From Prosthecobacter dejongeii (GTDB lineage: Bacteria; Verrucomicrobiota; Verrucomicrobiia; Verrucomicrobiales; Verrucomicrobiaceae), in assembly GCF_014203045.1 (NCBI RefSeq), contig NZ_JACHIF010000002.1, forward strand, positions 310,001 through 374,000: 64,000 bases of DNA, written 5' to 3'. Positions 24,195 through 32,987 of this stretch are shown piece by piece (within the stretch, counting starts at the first letter, position 1; every line of letters starts with the position of its first letter). The notes below the pieces were generated by a model that was given only the letters and a program-made list of their open reading frames with translations, had not been told where the DNA came from and searched no databases. A program made the position numbers and the translations under genes.

Positions 24195-24388
24195 TCTATC
24201 CCGACGAATTTGAAGCCTTAGTCAAACGCGTGGCCGAGCTAAACGACCTCGACCACGAGACCGCTGATCTGGTGGTCGGCGTGGTGGGGGACTGCTTAGC
24301 TCTCGACGAAAGCGGCAAGGTCATTGCCAATATGCCCGATGGCAGAACCCTTTTAATCAACTGGCCAGAGGAACCCGATGAAGATTAG
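24191..24388 (+). CDS. 65-residue acidic protein, possible immunity partner of the MuF protease
   Basis: The protein starts MIYPDEFEALVKRVAELNDL at the ATG overlapping the MuF stop (ATGA). It is strongly acidic, with an EEPDED tail, and predicted alpha/beta. Genes directly after MuF toxins often encode an inhibitor, and acidic small proteins fit. The next gene (gpG) overlaps it by 11 bp. It could equally be an ordinary small gene; no family is recognised. Confidence 0.55.
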   Translation: MIYPDEFEALVKRVAELNDLDHETADLVVGVVGDCLALDESGKVIANMPDGRTLLINWPEEPDED

Positions 24389-24857
24389 CCTCACCAAGAC
24401 AAAGAACATTGTCACGCCAGACCTGAAGAGGAAGCTGGCCACGGCAAAGAATCCAAAGAAGGCCATGGAGGCCGCTGGCCTCACGGTGGTGAGCATGGCT
24501 CAACGCGCATTCACTCAGCCATCACTGCGACCCTTATCTTGGCCAGCGCTAAAACCTGCGACCATCAAGGCCAAGCAAAAGAAAGGCTATGGCACCAAGC
24601 CGCTGGTCTCCTCAGGGGCGCTCGCTCATAGCCCTCGCATCATTCGGGTCACCAGCACCACTGTGACCGTGGGCAGCGACCGCAAGGTCGGCAGTCATAG
24701 CCTGGCAGCCATCCATCAAATGGGGACAAAGGATGGGAAGATCCCAGCGCGCCCGTTCTTTCCCTTCACCAAGTCCGGCAAGCCAACGGACCGCGCCGAG
24801 AAGAACATCATCAGCGCCATCAAGCGTTCGCTCGACGCCGACCTCAAAAAACCCTGA
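24378..24857 (+). CDS. Virion morphogenesis protein, Mu gpG family
   Basis: The protein has 159 residues. The family pattern is present: LSWPALKPATIKAKQKKGYG, then SSGALAHSPRIIRVTSTTVT, then VGSHSLAAIHQMGTKDGKIP and ARPFFPF. gpG-type proteins act in head-tail completion. In Mu it follows the MuF gene in the late operon, and here it keeps that order but on the early strand. It is the last gene before the right prophage end. Confidence 0.88.
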   Translation: MKISLTKTKNIVTPDLKRKLATAKNPKKAMEAAGLTVVSMAQRAFTQPSLRPLSWPALKPATIKAKQKKGYGTKPLVSSGALAHSPRIIRVTSTTVTVGSDRKVGSHSLAAIHQMGTKDGKIPARPFFPFTKSGKPTDRAEKNIISAIKRSLDADLKKP

Positions 24858-25001
24858 CCCTTTCCATGTACTTTGTCTCTTGTCGTCTCGCACCCTTTCC
24901 GCTCAATTCATGAGACACATGCGACACTTGAGACGGTCAAACGCTGAAAGCCTTGTAGATAAAGGAAAGGCGCTCCAAATAGCACTGTATCAAGCTAAAT
25001 C
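24858..25001. other. Right end region of the prophage (transposase binding sites expected)
   Basis: There is no gene in these 144 bp. Two clusters of GTCTC words occur: GTCTC at 24875-24879 and 24885-24889 on the plus strand, and GAGAC at 24912-24916 and 24930-24934 in the opposite sense. Together they resemble the repeated end sites that Mu-like transposases bind. The host reading frame resumes in phase from about 24999. No terminal CA dinucleotide that also keeps the host frame can be fixed by eye, so the junction is placed within about 24990-25030. Confidence 0.5.
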
Positions 25002-25541
25002 GTGTCTTCGGGTGGGCGCATTCTCGCGGGAGCAGATCGAAACATCACCTTTACCGGGGCCACCCTCCAGATCGGCACGGAGCTGCCGGGGGCGGTTCCT
25101 ACGGCAGCGGGCCTATTGACTTTGCAAACCACCGGCACGGGCCTGCTCACCATGCAGACGGGCTCCATCTTGGACTTCGATCTCTTTTCAGGAGCCGGAC
25201 AGGGGGACAATACTGGCATCGTTGCTTCTGCAGACCGGGCCATCATCCTGGGTGGGGTGGATCTCAGCAGCAGCACGATTTTAAAAGTGGCCAATCCCAC
25301 AGGCATGACCACCTGGGCCGCGAATGACCAGTGGCGTCTGTTTGACTGGACAGGGCTATCCGGGCCCGTTTCTGGCAGCATCGCCGCTTTTGATCTTCCC
25401 TCATTGCCTGATGGCCTCACCTGGAACACGGCGGATCTTCTCACCAGCGGAGTCCTCAGCATCTCACTCGTGCCAGAACCTTCTCGGGTAATTTTCTTGG
25501 TTTTTGGTGCCATGTCCCTCTTGAGCCGCCGTCGCCGCTAA
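25002..25541 (+). pseudogene. 3' fragment of a PEP-CTERM beta-strand repeat protein disrupted by the prophage
   Basis: The frame opens directly at the prophage end (GTG at 25002, in-frame stop at 24996) and has no signal peptide or promoter. It encodes GGRILAGADRNITFTGATLQ, the usual 'last repeat' of autotransporter-type beta-strand repeat proteins, and ends with a PEP-CTERM tail (LVPEPSRVIFLVFGAMSLLS, RRRR). It aligns in layout with the C-terminus of the intact paralogue at 29200-32919. The 5' part is presumably beyond the other prophage end. Confidence 0.8.
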
Positions 25542-25613
25542 TTCTCTTGAGTGCGGAAAAAGTGCCTTTTCAGCCTGGGAGTAAGGTTTGGCAGGGGGAA
25601 TGACTGTTTTCAC

Positions 25614-25645
25614 AACTTTCAGGGGTATTAACCTTTCTGAAAGTT
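25614..25645. other. 9-bp inverted repeat
   Basis: AACTTTCAG (25614-25622) and CTGAAAGTT (25637-25645) flank a 14-base loop. There is no T-run on either strand, so a terminator is uncertain. It may be an operator or a weak terminator between the pseudogene and the prenyl synthase gene. The rest of the gap to 25750 shows nothing clear. Confidence 0.4.
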
Positions 25646-25750
25646 CATCCGCAGATTCCATGCAGGTCGTAATTGACTCACGAAAGTCGGTGCGCCACGT
25701 AATAAGAGTCAGATTTTAGATCCCCCGGCGCTGCCAGCCACGCCCTGTTC

Positions 25751-26761
25751 ATGAAAAATCCCCCCGCCAGCGCTTCTGCCCCTGTTTTCCCGTTCGAACT
25801 CGTTCGTGCCGATCTCGAGATCGTCGAGAAATCCATTCGCGACCAAGCTCGGGCCTTTGATCCTGCCGTCGAGGGTTATGTCAGTTACGTCTGCCAGGCC
25901 GCCGGGAAGCGCATTCGCCCAGCCCTGGCTTTGATGGCCGGCGGTGCTACCGGAGGTAAGACTGCCGACCACACTCGTCTTTCCGTGATTCTAGAGATGG
26001 TGCACATCGCCTCCCTGGTTCATGATGACATCATGGACGGTGCTGCGACGCGTCGCGGCCTGCCCACCGCAGCGGCCAAGTGGGGCAGCGCCCTCAGTGT
26101 GCTTTTGGGAGACGCCATCTTTGCCTACTCGCTGGAACTGGCGACCGAATTTGAAGATGCCCACGTCTGCCGCAGCATCGCCAAAGCTTCCCGGGATGTG
26201 TGCAGTGGTGAGATTTTGCAGACCCAGCGTCGTTTTGACCTGAATCTTTCCGTGCCTGATTATCTGCGCATGATTGAGATGAAAACCGCAGCCCTGTTTG
26301 CAGCGGCCGCTGGTCTCGGGGCTCGTCTCAATGGCGTGCCCGAGCAGGTGGAGCAGGCTCTCTACAGTTATGGCATGAAGCTGGGCACCGTTTACCAAAT
26401 CTATGACGACTGTCTCGATCTGGTCGGAGATGAAGCCAAAGTCGGCAAGACCCTGCGCACGGATTTGGTGAAGGGCAAACTGACCTTGCCCATCCTGTAT
26501 CTGCTCATGGATGCGACCGATGCCCAGAAGCAGAAGTTGAACAAAATGCTGCTCAAAGGCGAGCCGATGGACACCTCCATCCTCGCAGGCATCGCCGACT
26601 ACGAAGGCGCCATCGAGCGTGCGGTGAGCTTCGCCCAGAACATGCTGAATGAAGCGCGCGCGGAGCTGATCTGCCTGGCGGATTCCGACTACAAACGCGC
26701 CTTTGAAGAGATCGCGGATTACCTGCACGCGTTGCTGGATAATTGCCGCGCTTCTCTCTGA
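25751..26761 (+). CDS. Polyprenyl diphosphate synthase (trans-type)
   Basis: The protein has 336 residues, usual for octaprenyl/heptaprenyl-type synthases. The first aspartate-rich motif is LVHDDIMD, with ATRRGLPT after it, and the second is [15 protein letters not shown] is the conserved N-terminal basic motif, and [20 protein letters not shown] is the helix that often sets chain length. It condenses isopentenyl diphosphate onto an allylic primer to give a quinone side chain. The exact length cannot be read from sequence. It starts a separate transcription unit. Confidence 0.9.
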   Translation: MKNPPASASAPVFPFELVRADLEIVEKSIRDQARAFDPAVEGYVSYVCQAAGKRIRPALALMAGGATGGKTADHTRLSVILEMVHIASLVHDDIMDGAATRRGLPTAAAKWGSALSVLLGDAIFAYSLELATEFEDAHVCRSIAKASRDVCSGEILQTQRRFDLNLSVPDYLRMIEMKTAALFAAAAGLGARLNGVPEQVEQALYSYGMKLGTVYQIYDDCLDLVGDEAKVGKTLRTDLVKGKLTLPILYLLMDATDAQKQKLNKMLLKGEPMDTSILAGIADYEGAIERAVSFAQNMLNEARAELICLADSDYKRAFEEIADYLHALLDNCRASL

Positions 26762-26805
26762 GTCGTGTTTGCACAAAGGGCCTTTCTCATCGCGTAGTAG
26801 CTGGC

Positions 26806-28122
26806 ATGAAATGCCTGTTTGTCCTTCTTGGTTTATGTTCCTCCCTCTGGGCTCAGACATGGACTTTTGAGTCTCCGCGTGCCGAGGCCACCCCGCAACA
26901 TGAGCAGGTGGAAAAAGGTGGGCGTGAAAACCACCCTGGTCTCATCATTCAAACTGGGGCAGGGGAGCAATGGATCGGCTGCTGGACTCAGACTCTGCCT
27001 GTTCAAGGTGGGCAGCATTACCAATTTACCGCTTGGAGAAACTTTGAGTCCGTGCCTGAGCCGCGCCGCAGCGTGGTAGCCCGCGTGATTTGGCAGGATG
27101 CCGCAGGGAAACAAGTCCGGTGGGAGGAGCCTGCGCCGAGTGGTTATGCTGCGGGCACCATTCCGCAGGCTGAGCCTGAGTATCCCCGTGATCTCGGCAG
27201 TGCCGTCGGGGAATGGGGCCGTTTTGAGGAAACACTGCGGGCTCCCAAAGCTGCGCGCCAGGCGAAGATCGAGCTCTATCTCCAGTGGGCCTCAAATGCC
27301 CGTGTGACATTTAGCGATGTGGCTTTAAAAGCCGTGCCTGCCCCCACGCCGCGCAAGGTGCGCCTGGCCACCATTCACCTGCAACCGAAGGAGGGTAAAG
27401 AGCCCGCGGACAAACCGCCACAATTTGCCCCACTCATCGCTGAAGCTGCGCAAAAGAAAGCCGATCTCGTGGTGCTGCCAGAAACTCTGACCTACTACGG
27501 CACGGGCAAAAAGATGGCCGAGTGCGCCGAGACCATCCCTGGGCCCAGCACCGCTTTTTTCGGCAAGCTGGCCGCCCAGCACCGCCTCTACCTCGTAGTG
27601 GGTTTGGTCGAGCGGGACGGGGCGACTCTCTACAACACCGCTGCTCTTATCGGCCCCGAAGGCGAGCTTGTGGGTAAATATCGCAAGGTCAGCCTACCCC
27701 GCAGTGAGGTGGAGGCAGGCATCAGCCCTGGGCGGGATTACCCCGTTTTTGACACCCGCTTTGGCAAGGTGGGCATCATGATCTGCTACGATGGCTTTTT
27801 CCCTGAAGTGGCCCGTGCCCTCACGGTGAAAGGTGCTGAGGTCATCGCCTGGCCCGTCTGGGGTTGCAATCCCCGCCTAGCCGCGGCACGGGCTTGTGAA
27901 AACCATGTGTATGTCGTCAGCAGCACCTACACCGATGAAACCAAACATCAGTGGATGATCTCAGGCATCTTTGATCATTATGGGGATGTTTTGGCTAAGG
28001 CCACGGCTTGGGGCACTGTGGCCATTGCGGAGGTGGATCTGGATGCACGCGCCCACTGGAACAGTCTGGGGGATTTTAAAGCCCAGATTCCCAGCCACCG
28101 CCCCAGCTTTATCAAGGAGTGA
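26806..28122 (+). CDS. Secreted carbon-nitrogen hydrolase (nitrilase superfamily)
   Basis: The protein has 438 residues from the ATG at 26806, which opens a signal peptide ([17 protein letters not shown]); a longer frame starts inside the upstream gene. Residues 20-175 are an extra beta-sandwich-like N-terminal domain (carbohydrate-binding in style). The C-terminal domain has the Glu-Lys-Cys triad of the superfamily: [22 protein letters not shown] and [12 protein letters not shown]. It cleaves amide or nitrile bonds of an unknown substrate outside the cytoplasm. The combination of an export signal and a sandwich domain is uncommon for nitrilases. Confidence 0.85.
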   Translation: MKCLFVLLGLCSSLWAQTWTFESPRAEATPQHEQVEKGGRENHPGLIIQTGAGEQWIGCWTQTLPVQGGQHYQFTAWRNFESVPEPRRSVVARVIWQDAAGKQVRWEEPAPSGYAAGTIPQAEPEYPRDLGSAVGEWGRFEETLRAPKAARQAKIELYLQWASNARVTFSDVALKAVPAPTPRKVRLATIHLQPKEGKEPADKPPQFAPLIAEAAQKKADLVVLPETLTYYGTGKKMAECAETIPGPSTAFFGKLAAQHRLYLVVGLVERDGATLYNTAALIGPEGELVGKYRKVSLPRSEVEAGISPGRDYPVFDTRFGKVGIMICYDGFFPEVARALTVKGAEVIAWPVWGCNPRLAAARACENHVYVVSSTYTDETKHQWMISGIFDHYGDVLAKATAWGTVAIAEVDLDARAHWNSLGDFKAQIPSHRPSFIKE

Positions 28123-28150
28123 GATCCTGCTGAATCTCACTCCTTTGAGG
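28114..28150 (+). terminator. Terminator overlapping the hydrolase stop
   Basis: Stem AAGGAGTGAGAT (28114-28125) pairs with ATCTCACTCCTT (28134-28145) around an 8-base loop, with a T-rich tail on the plus strand. The stop codon lies in the stem. It separates the convergent hydrolase and LOG-family genes. Confidence 0.8.
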
Positions 28151-28157
28151 CCTTTTC

Positions 28158-28991
28158 TTACAACCCCTTTTCGCCCAGCCATGAGTTGCTCTGGGGCGGT
28201 ATCTCGCAGGTCAGGCCGAATTGCTTCACAGCCTTTTCTTGGAGGTGGTTGATGGCCTCTTCCACACTGTCTGTCCAGCAGATCAGGTCCAAGTCCTCGG
28301 GGCTGATGGTGCCATTCGTCACCATGCTGTCGATCAGTGCCCTCAGCTCGCCCCAGAACTGGCTGCCCATGACCACCATGGGGAAGTTACGCACTTTCTT
28401 CGTCTGGATCAGCGTCAGGGCTTCGAACATCTCGTCCAGCGTGCCAAAGCCGCCAGGCATGATGACAAAACCATAGCTGTACTTCATCAGCAGCACCTTA
28501 CGGACAAAGAAGTACTTCATCGTCACCCAGCGGTCCAGGTAGGGGTTATGGCTCTGTTCAAAAGGCAGTTCAATGTTACAGCCGACGCTGCGGCCTCCCA
28601 CATCCTTAGCCCCACGATTGGCCGCCTCCATGATGCCGGGTCCACCGCCTGTCATGACCGTGAAGCCGATGCGCGTGATCGCGGCTCCCACCTTGCGCGC
28701 CAGTTGGTAGTGTGGATGGTCTTCTTTGAACCGGGCTGAGCCAAACACCGTGATGCATGGCCCGACAAAATGCAGACCGCGAAAGCCCCGCAAAAAGTCC
28801 GTCACGACCGAAAAGAGCAGGCGCAGCTCTGTGAGGCGGTGATTGGGCCCCTGTAACAAGGCGCGATCCACCAAATGGCCACAGAAAGCCTGCTGGATCT
28901 GTTTTTCACTCGGGGCTTGAGGGGGCGGGCGGGGGATGGGGGCACTGCTGCCAGGGCGGCCTTCCTTGTCTTGAATGTTGGGAGTTGGCAT
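28158..28991 (-). CDS. LOG-family protein (cytokinin/nucleotide 5'-monophosphate phosphoribohydrolase-like)
   Basis: The protein has 277 residues. The signature PGGFGTLDEMFEALTLIQ is present, with GGGPGIMEAANRGAKDVGGR before it, both typical of the LOG family (lysine decarboxylase-like fold; nucleoside monophosphate phosphoribohydrolases). The first 50 residues are a proline-rich tail not found in plant LOG proteins. Function on cytokinin precursors is known for some members; the substrate here is unknown. Divergent from the gene at 29200, with a 208-bp gap. Confidence 0.88.
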   Translation of the reverse strand: MPTPNIQDKEGRPGSSAPIPRPPPQAPSEKQIQQAFCGHLVDRALLQGPNHRLTELRLLFSVVTDFLRGFRGLHFVGPCITVFGSARFKEDHPHYQLARKVGAAITRIGFTVMTGGGPGIMEAANRGAKDVGGRSVGCNIELPFEQSHNPYLDRWVTMKYFFVRKVLLMKYSYGFVIMPGGFGTLDEMFEALTLIQTKKVRNFPMVVMGSQFWGELRALIDSMVTNGTISPEDLDLICWTDSVEEAINHLQEKAVKQFGLTCEIPPQSNSWLGEKGL

Positions 28992-29199
28992 GGTTGGTTT
29001 TCCTCAAATTCGACCTCTTTAAGGCACGAATTATTTAAAAATACGAACTTCGGGATAAATTAGCGATCAGGCAAATCGCAGTCCAGGAGTAAAGGAATTC
29101 CTCTTTGCGTGTTCCTAGGGAACGAGTTACGATACGTTTCTGCCTTTCCAACCCCCTGCTAGGGCAGACCAAACGTTCGCTACCCCCCTGCGAAAAACC

Positions 29200-32100
29200 A
29201 TGCAAATCAGTCAGCTCATTCAGAGCATGGGCAACCGTGCTTCTTCTTCGCGTTCAGATCGCCATCTAGCCCAAGTTTCTGAAAAGCGATGGTTCATGCT
29301 GTGTGGGGTGATTCTCATGAGTCTCTGCCTGCCTTCGACACAAGCGGCTGATGGCGTTTGGAATACTGCGCAGACAGGCACGCAGGACTGGTCTCTTTCC
29401 ACCAACTGGAATGGGGGCGTCATCCCTGGCCTAACCACCGGGACGACCAATGCAGACACAGCGACTTTTGGCAGCACCACGGCGGCAACTTTGATCACGA
29501 TTGATGCAGGGAGAAATCTCCGCTCCCTCGTTTTCAATGGCACCAATGCAGCCGGGCTTTACACGATCGGCAGCGCAGGAGCCAATGCGGGACCTGCCCT
29601 GAGCCTGAGCAGTGGTGGCAGCTTGACGATGTCTGTCGGGACTCTCACGACGACGACCATCAATGCGCCGTTGATCTTGGAAGCGGCCAGTGGCACCACC
29701 GCTGGCACCTATACGATTGCGAATAATGCCACCAGTGCCGATGCCGATCCTGGCACGTATAAGCTGAACATTGCGGGCAACATCAGTGGTGGAAACACCA
29801 CCTCGACGATCACCCTCAATCTGAATACCACCATCGGTAATCGCAGCAATGATGCCTCCGGAAACACCGTGAGTGGCCTCATTTCCAATGGGGGCGCCCA
29901 GGGCGGTCTTGCCGTTTCCGTCAATGGAGTCAACGGCGGGCAGCGCGGCGTCTGGCGCATCATCAATGATGCCAATAGCTACACGGGCAACACGGTCGTG
30001 ACCAATGCCACGCTCCTGTTTTCGAGCATCGCTAATGCTGGCACGAATAGCGCCATCGGTGCGGGGAGTGGGTTCACCGTCGGAGCTAACTCGCATGTCA
30101 AATACACGGGTGCTGCGGCCATGACGGATCGCACCATCACGGGCGGTGGTTCTTTTTACAATCAAGGCACGGGAGCCCTCACTTTGACGGGAAGCGTTCT
30201 ACTCCCCGGCACACTCACTTTTCGTGGTGGGCAGAACTTCATCATTGATGGATTGATCTCCGGAACCGGCGGCCTGAATCGCACGGACAACGGCACCGTT
30301 TTCCTCAATAACAATGCCAACAGCTTTTTGGGGAACATCAGCATCTCAGATGGTGCTTTCCGTTTCGCCACCCTGGGAAACAAAGGCGTGAATTCGGCCA
30401 TGGGCGCTGGCACGCTCATTACTTTAGGACAAAATAGCGCAACCATCGGGCGCATCGAATTTACCGGTGCCAATGGAGGCTCCAGCGATCGTGACATTCG
30501 TCTTTCCAATGGCAACGGAGCCAGCAGCGGCAATGGCCGCATTGATAACACCGTGGCCGGTCAAACGCTGACTCTCAGTGGCACCGTGCGCTCCACCAGT
30601 ACCGATGCAGCCCATGTCTCCAGCCTGAATCTGCACGGCGTTGGCAATGGAGTGATGAGTGGCATCATTGGCGGCACCAATGCAGCCCCTACGGCCACCA
30701 TCGCCCTGCAAATCACCAAGACGGGCAATGGCACCTGGGCCCTCTCTGCGGCTAACAATTACTCTCGCGGCACGCTCATCAGTGCAGGCACTCTGCTGGC
30801 CACCAATACGACAGGCTCAGCTACCGGTACGGGCAATGTCATCACCAGTGGCACGGGCACCCTGGGCGGCACCGGCATTATCAGCGGTGGCGCTGGGGCC
30901 AGCATCACCATCGCATCAGGCACACGGTTGATGGTGGGTAACACCCATCAGGTCGCCAGTGGGGTGGCGGGCAGCGCAGGGTATCTCGGCCAGGTTTCAA
31001 ATCTTCGCCTGGGCGGTGCCTCCAATGTGGCCATCACTCTAGCAGGGACTTTGCAGTTTGACCTTTTCAGTAACGCAGGCTCCGCCAGCCTCGGGCAGGC
31101 CGACTTGCTCAGCCTCACCACGCAGGCAGCCTCCATCACGCTCGGCGGCACCATTTCGCTTGCGGATGTCACGGGCGCTCATGCTCCTTGGCGTGCAGGC
31201 ACTTGGCAGCTCATTGACTGGAGCGGCATCGGCTCAGCCACCAAGACGGGCGAGTTTACCTTCGACTTCAGCAACATCGCGCCTTTGCCGAGTGGGTATG
31301 GTTGGGTCACCACGAATTTTCTCAACGACGGCACCATTTCCATCAACAAGATCGCTGATAACCACACTTGGCTGGGTGGCACGAGCGGCTCCTGGGCCAC
31401 GGCTGCGAATTGGCAAGTCAACACCGTCCCGACAGCTAGCAATGATGTGTTTTTCCAGGGCTTGGCCAGTAACTTAACGACGGCCATTGATGGGGACCGA
31501 AACGTGCGCAGTCTCTACTTCAGCGGCGAGCAAAACTTCGTCGTCAATACCGGCAGCGGAGGGGTGCTGTATTCTTACGGTGATACGTTGGACGTCCAAG
31601 GCGGCACACAAATTTTCAATGCCCAGCTCCGTGTGGCGAATGGCACCGCTCCAGCCTACAATATCTACAACAATGGAACGCTGACATTTTCGAACTCGAT
31701 CATGTTTCATCGCCTTTCTGGCAACACCACGACCGCTCTCAATATGGTGTTTAACGGCAGCGGAAACACCACCGTCAACCACTTCCAGCGCCGCACGAGT
31801 GACTACGATTTGAACATCGTCAAAAACGGCACCGGCACCCTGACCTTGACGGGGTTTGCCCCTGGCGAAGCCTCGACTTCCGCAGGCTCCATCACAGGCA
31901 CGACGACCATCAATGCTGGCAAACTGCGCCTCAGTGATGAGCGGAACCTGGGCAGCAACCCAGCAGTCTTTAATCCGGGCCATTTGACCCTCAATGGCGG
32001 CACCCTCGCTGCTGCGGAATCTTTTGTGATGGACGATGTGAATCGCGGCATCACCTTCGGTGCGAATGGCGGCACAGTGGAAGTGGAGCCTAACAAGACC

Positions 32101-32919
32101 TTCACCATCGGCAATGCTTTCTCAGGCAGCGGTGAGTTTAACAAGATCGGCTCTGGAGTCCTGAATATCACAAGCACTGCCAATACCCACTCTGGCATCA
32201 CTCAGGTCCTCACAGGGACGCTGCAAGTTGGCTCAGGGGGCTTCACTGGCACCGGGGCCATATTTGTCTCTTACGGTGCGCAGTTCGTGGGTACGGGCAC
32301 CGTGCAGGCCTCTTCGTTCTCCCTGCAAGAAGGTGCGGGTCTCCAGGCGGGAAACATCACCACCGGGTCTGATACGGGCAATGGCACTCTTACTTTCTCC
32401 CCGGCTTCCGGCGTGGGGATCTATGAGTTTGCCTCCAGTTCTGGCATCACCCTCAGCATCACTAGTGCCACCAATCAAGGCGTGCTCGATCCCTCTTTTG
32501 GCGGTAACATCGTCGGCTCGCCTGGGTATCAATCTTACATCCAGGCCATCACCGGCAGTGGGGACCATGACCGCCTCGTTTTTAATGGGGGCAGCGGTTC
32601 CACTCTCACCTTTAGCGGCAATATCACCGTGGAAGATGTGGGTTTCACCCCCACTGCGGGTCAGGTCTTTAACTTGCTGGATTGGGCCACCCTGGTAGCC
32701 ACCAATTTCACCGGCTTTGAAGTGGGCGGAAATCGCGATGGTGCCAGCGATGACTTCGATCAGTTCAATCTTCCTGACATCAGCGGCACTGGTTACCTCT
32801 GGGATGTGAGCCAGTTCATCCATACCGGCAGCCTTGTCATCGTCTTCATTCCTGAGCCCAGCCGCGCTCTGTTGCTCCTCTTCGGAATGATGGCCCTTTT
32901 GGGACGTCGCCGCCGATAG
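29200..32919 (+). CDS. PEP-CTERM beta-strand repeat (autotransporter-type) secreted protein
   Basis: The protein has 1239 residues. A signal peptide (MLCGVILMSLCLPSTQAADG) follows a 30-residue n-region, so an internal start near 29296 is possible. The body has repeated Gly/Thr/Asn-rich beta-strand units with the classic PATR pattern (LQITKTGNGTWALSAANNYS, then GTLISAGTLL). The C-terminus has the PEP-CTERM signal (IPEPSRALLLLFGMMALLG, RRRR), which is recognised by an exosortase. No translocator barrel is present, so this is secreted by Sec and sorted to the envelope. It is the intact paralogue of the prophage-split gene 4 kb upstream. Confidence 0.85.
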   Translation: MQISQLIQSMGNRASSSRSDRHLAQVSEKRWFMLCGVILMSLCLPSTQAADGVWNTAQTGTQDWSLSTNWNGGVIPGLTTGTTNADTATFGSTTAATLITIDAGRNLRSLVFNGTNAAGLYTIGSAGANAGPALSLSSGGSLTMSVGTLTTTTINAPLILEAASGTTAGTYTIANNATSADADPGTYKLNIAGNISGGNTTSTITLNLNTTIGNRSNDASGNTVSGLISNGGAQGGLAVSVNGVNGGQRGVWRIINDANSYTGNTVVTNATLLFSSIANAGTNSAIGAGSGFTVGANSHVKYTGAAAMTDRTITGGGSFYNQGTGALTLTGSVLLPGTLTFRGGQNFIIDGLISGTGGLNRTDNGTVFLNNNANSFLGNISISDGAFRFATLGNKGVNSAMGAGTLITLGQNSATIGRIEFTGANGGSSDRDIRLSNGNGASSGNGRIDNTVAGQTLTLSGTVRSTSTDAAHVSSLNLHGVGNGVMSGIIGGTNAAPTATIALQITKTGNGTWALSAANNYSRGTLISAGTLLATNTTGSATGTGNVITSGTGTLGGTGIISGGAGASITIASGTRLMVGNTHQVASGVAGSAGYLGQVSNLRLGGASNVAITLAGTLQFDLFSNAGSASLGQADLLSLTTQAASITLGGTISLADVTGAHAPWRAGTWQLIDWSGIGSATKTGEFTFDFSNIAPLPSGYGWVTTNFLNDGTISINKIADNHTWLGGTSGSWATAANWQVNTVPTASNDVFFQGLASNLTTAIDGDRNVRSLYFSGEQNFVVNTGSGGVLYSYGDTLDVQGGTQIFNAQLRVANGTAPAYNIYNNGTLTFSNSIMFHRLSGNTTTALNMVFNGSGNTTVNHFQRRTSDYDLNIVKNGTGTLTLTGFAPGEASTSAGSITGTTTINAGKLRLSDERNLGSNPAVFNPGHLTLNGGTLAAAESFVMDDVNRGITFGANGGTVEVEPNKTFTIGNAFSGSGEFNKIGSGVLNITSTANTHSGITQVLTGTLQVGSGGFTGTGAIFVSYGAQFVGTGTVQASSFSLQEGAGLQAGNITTGSDTGNGTLTFSPASGVGIYEFASSSGITLSITSATNQGVLDPSFGGNIVGSPGYQSYIQAITGSGDHDRLVFNGGSGSTLTFSGNITVEDVGFTPTAGQVFNLLDWATLVATNFTGFEVGGNRDGASDDFDQFNLPDISGTGYLWDVSQFIHTGSLVIVFIPEPSRALLLLFGMMALLGRRRR

Positions 32920-32987
32920 GTTCACAAAATCATTCTTCGGCAGCATTGTCGTATGTGAATTTTGGCGATGAGTGGCGTTTACATCAG

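Noticed and set aside
25614..25645. Inverted repeat after the PEP-CTERM fragment as a firm terminator
   Set aside because: No T-run follows on either strand, so it is listed only as an inverted repeat of unknown role.
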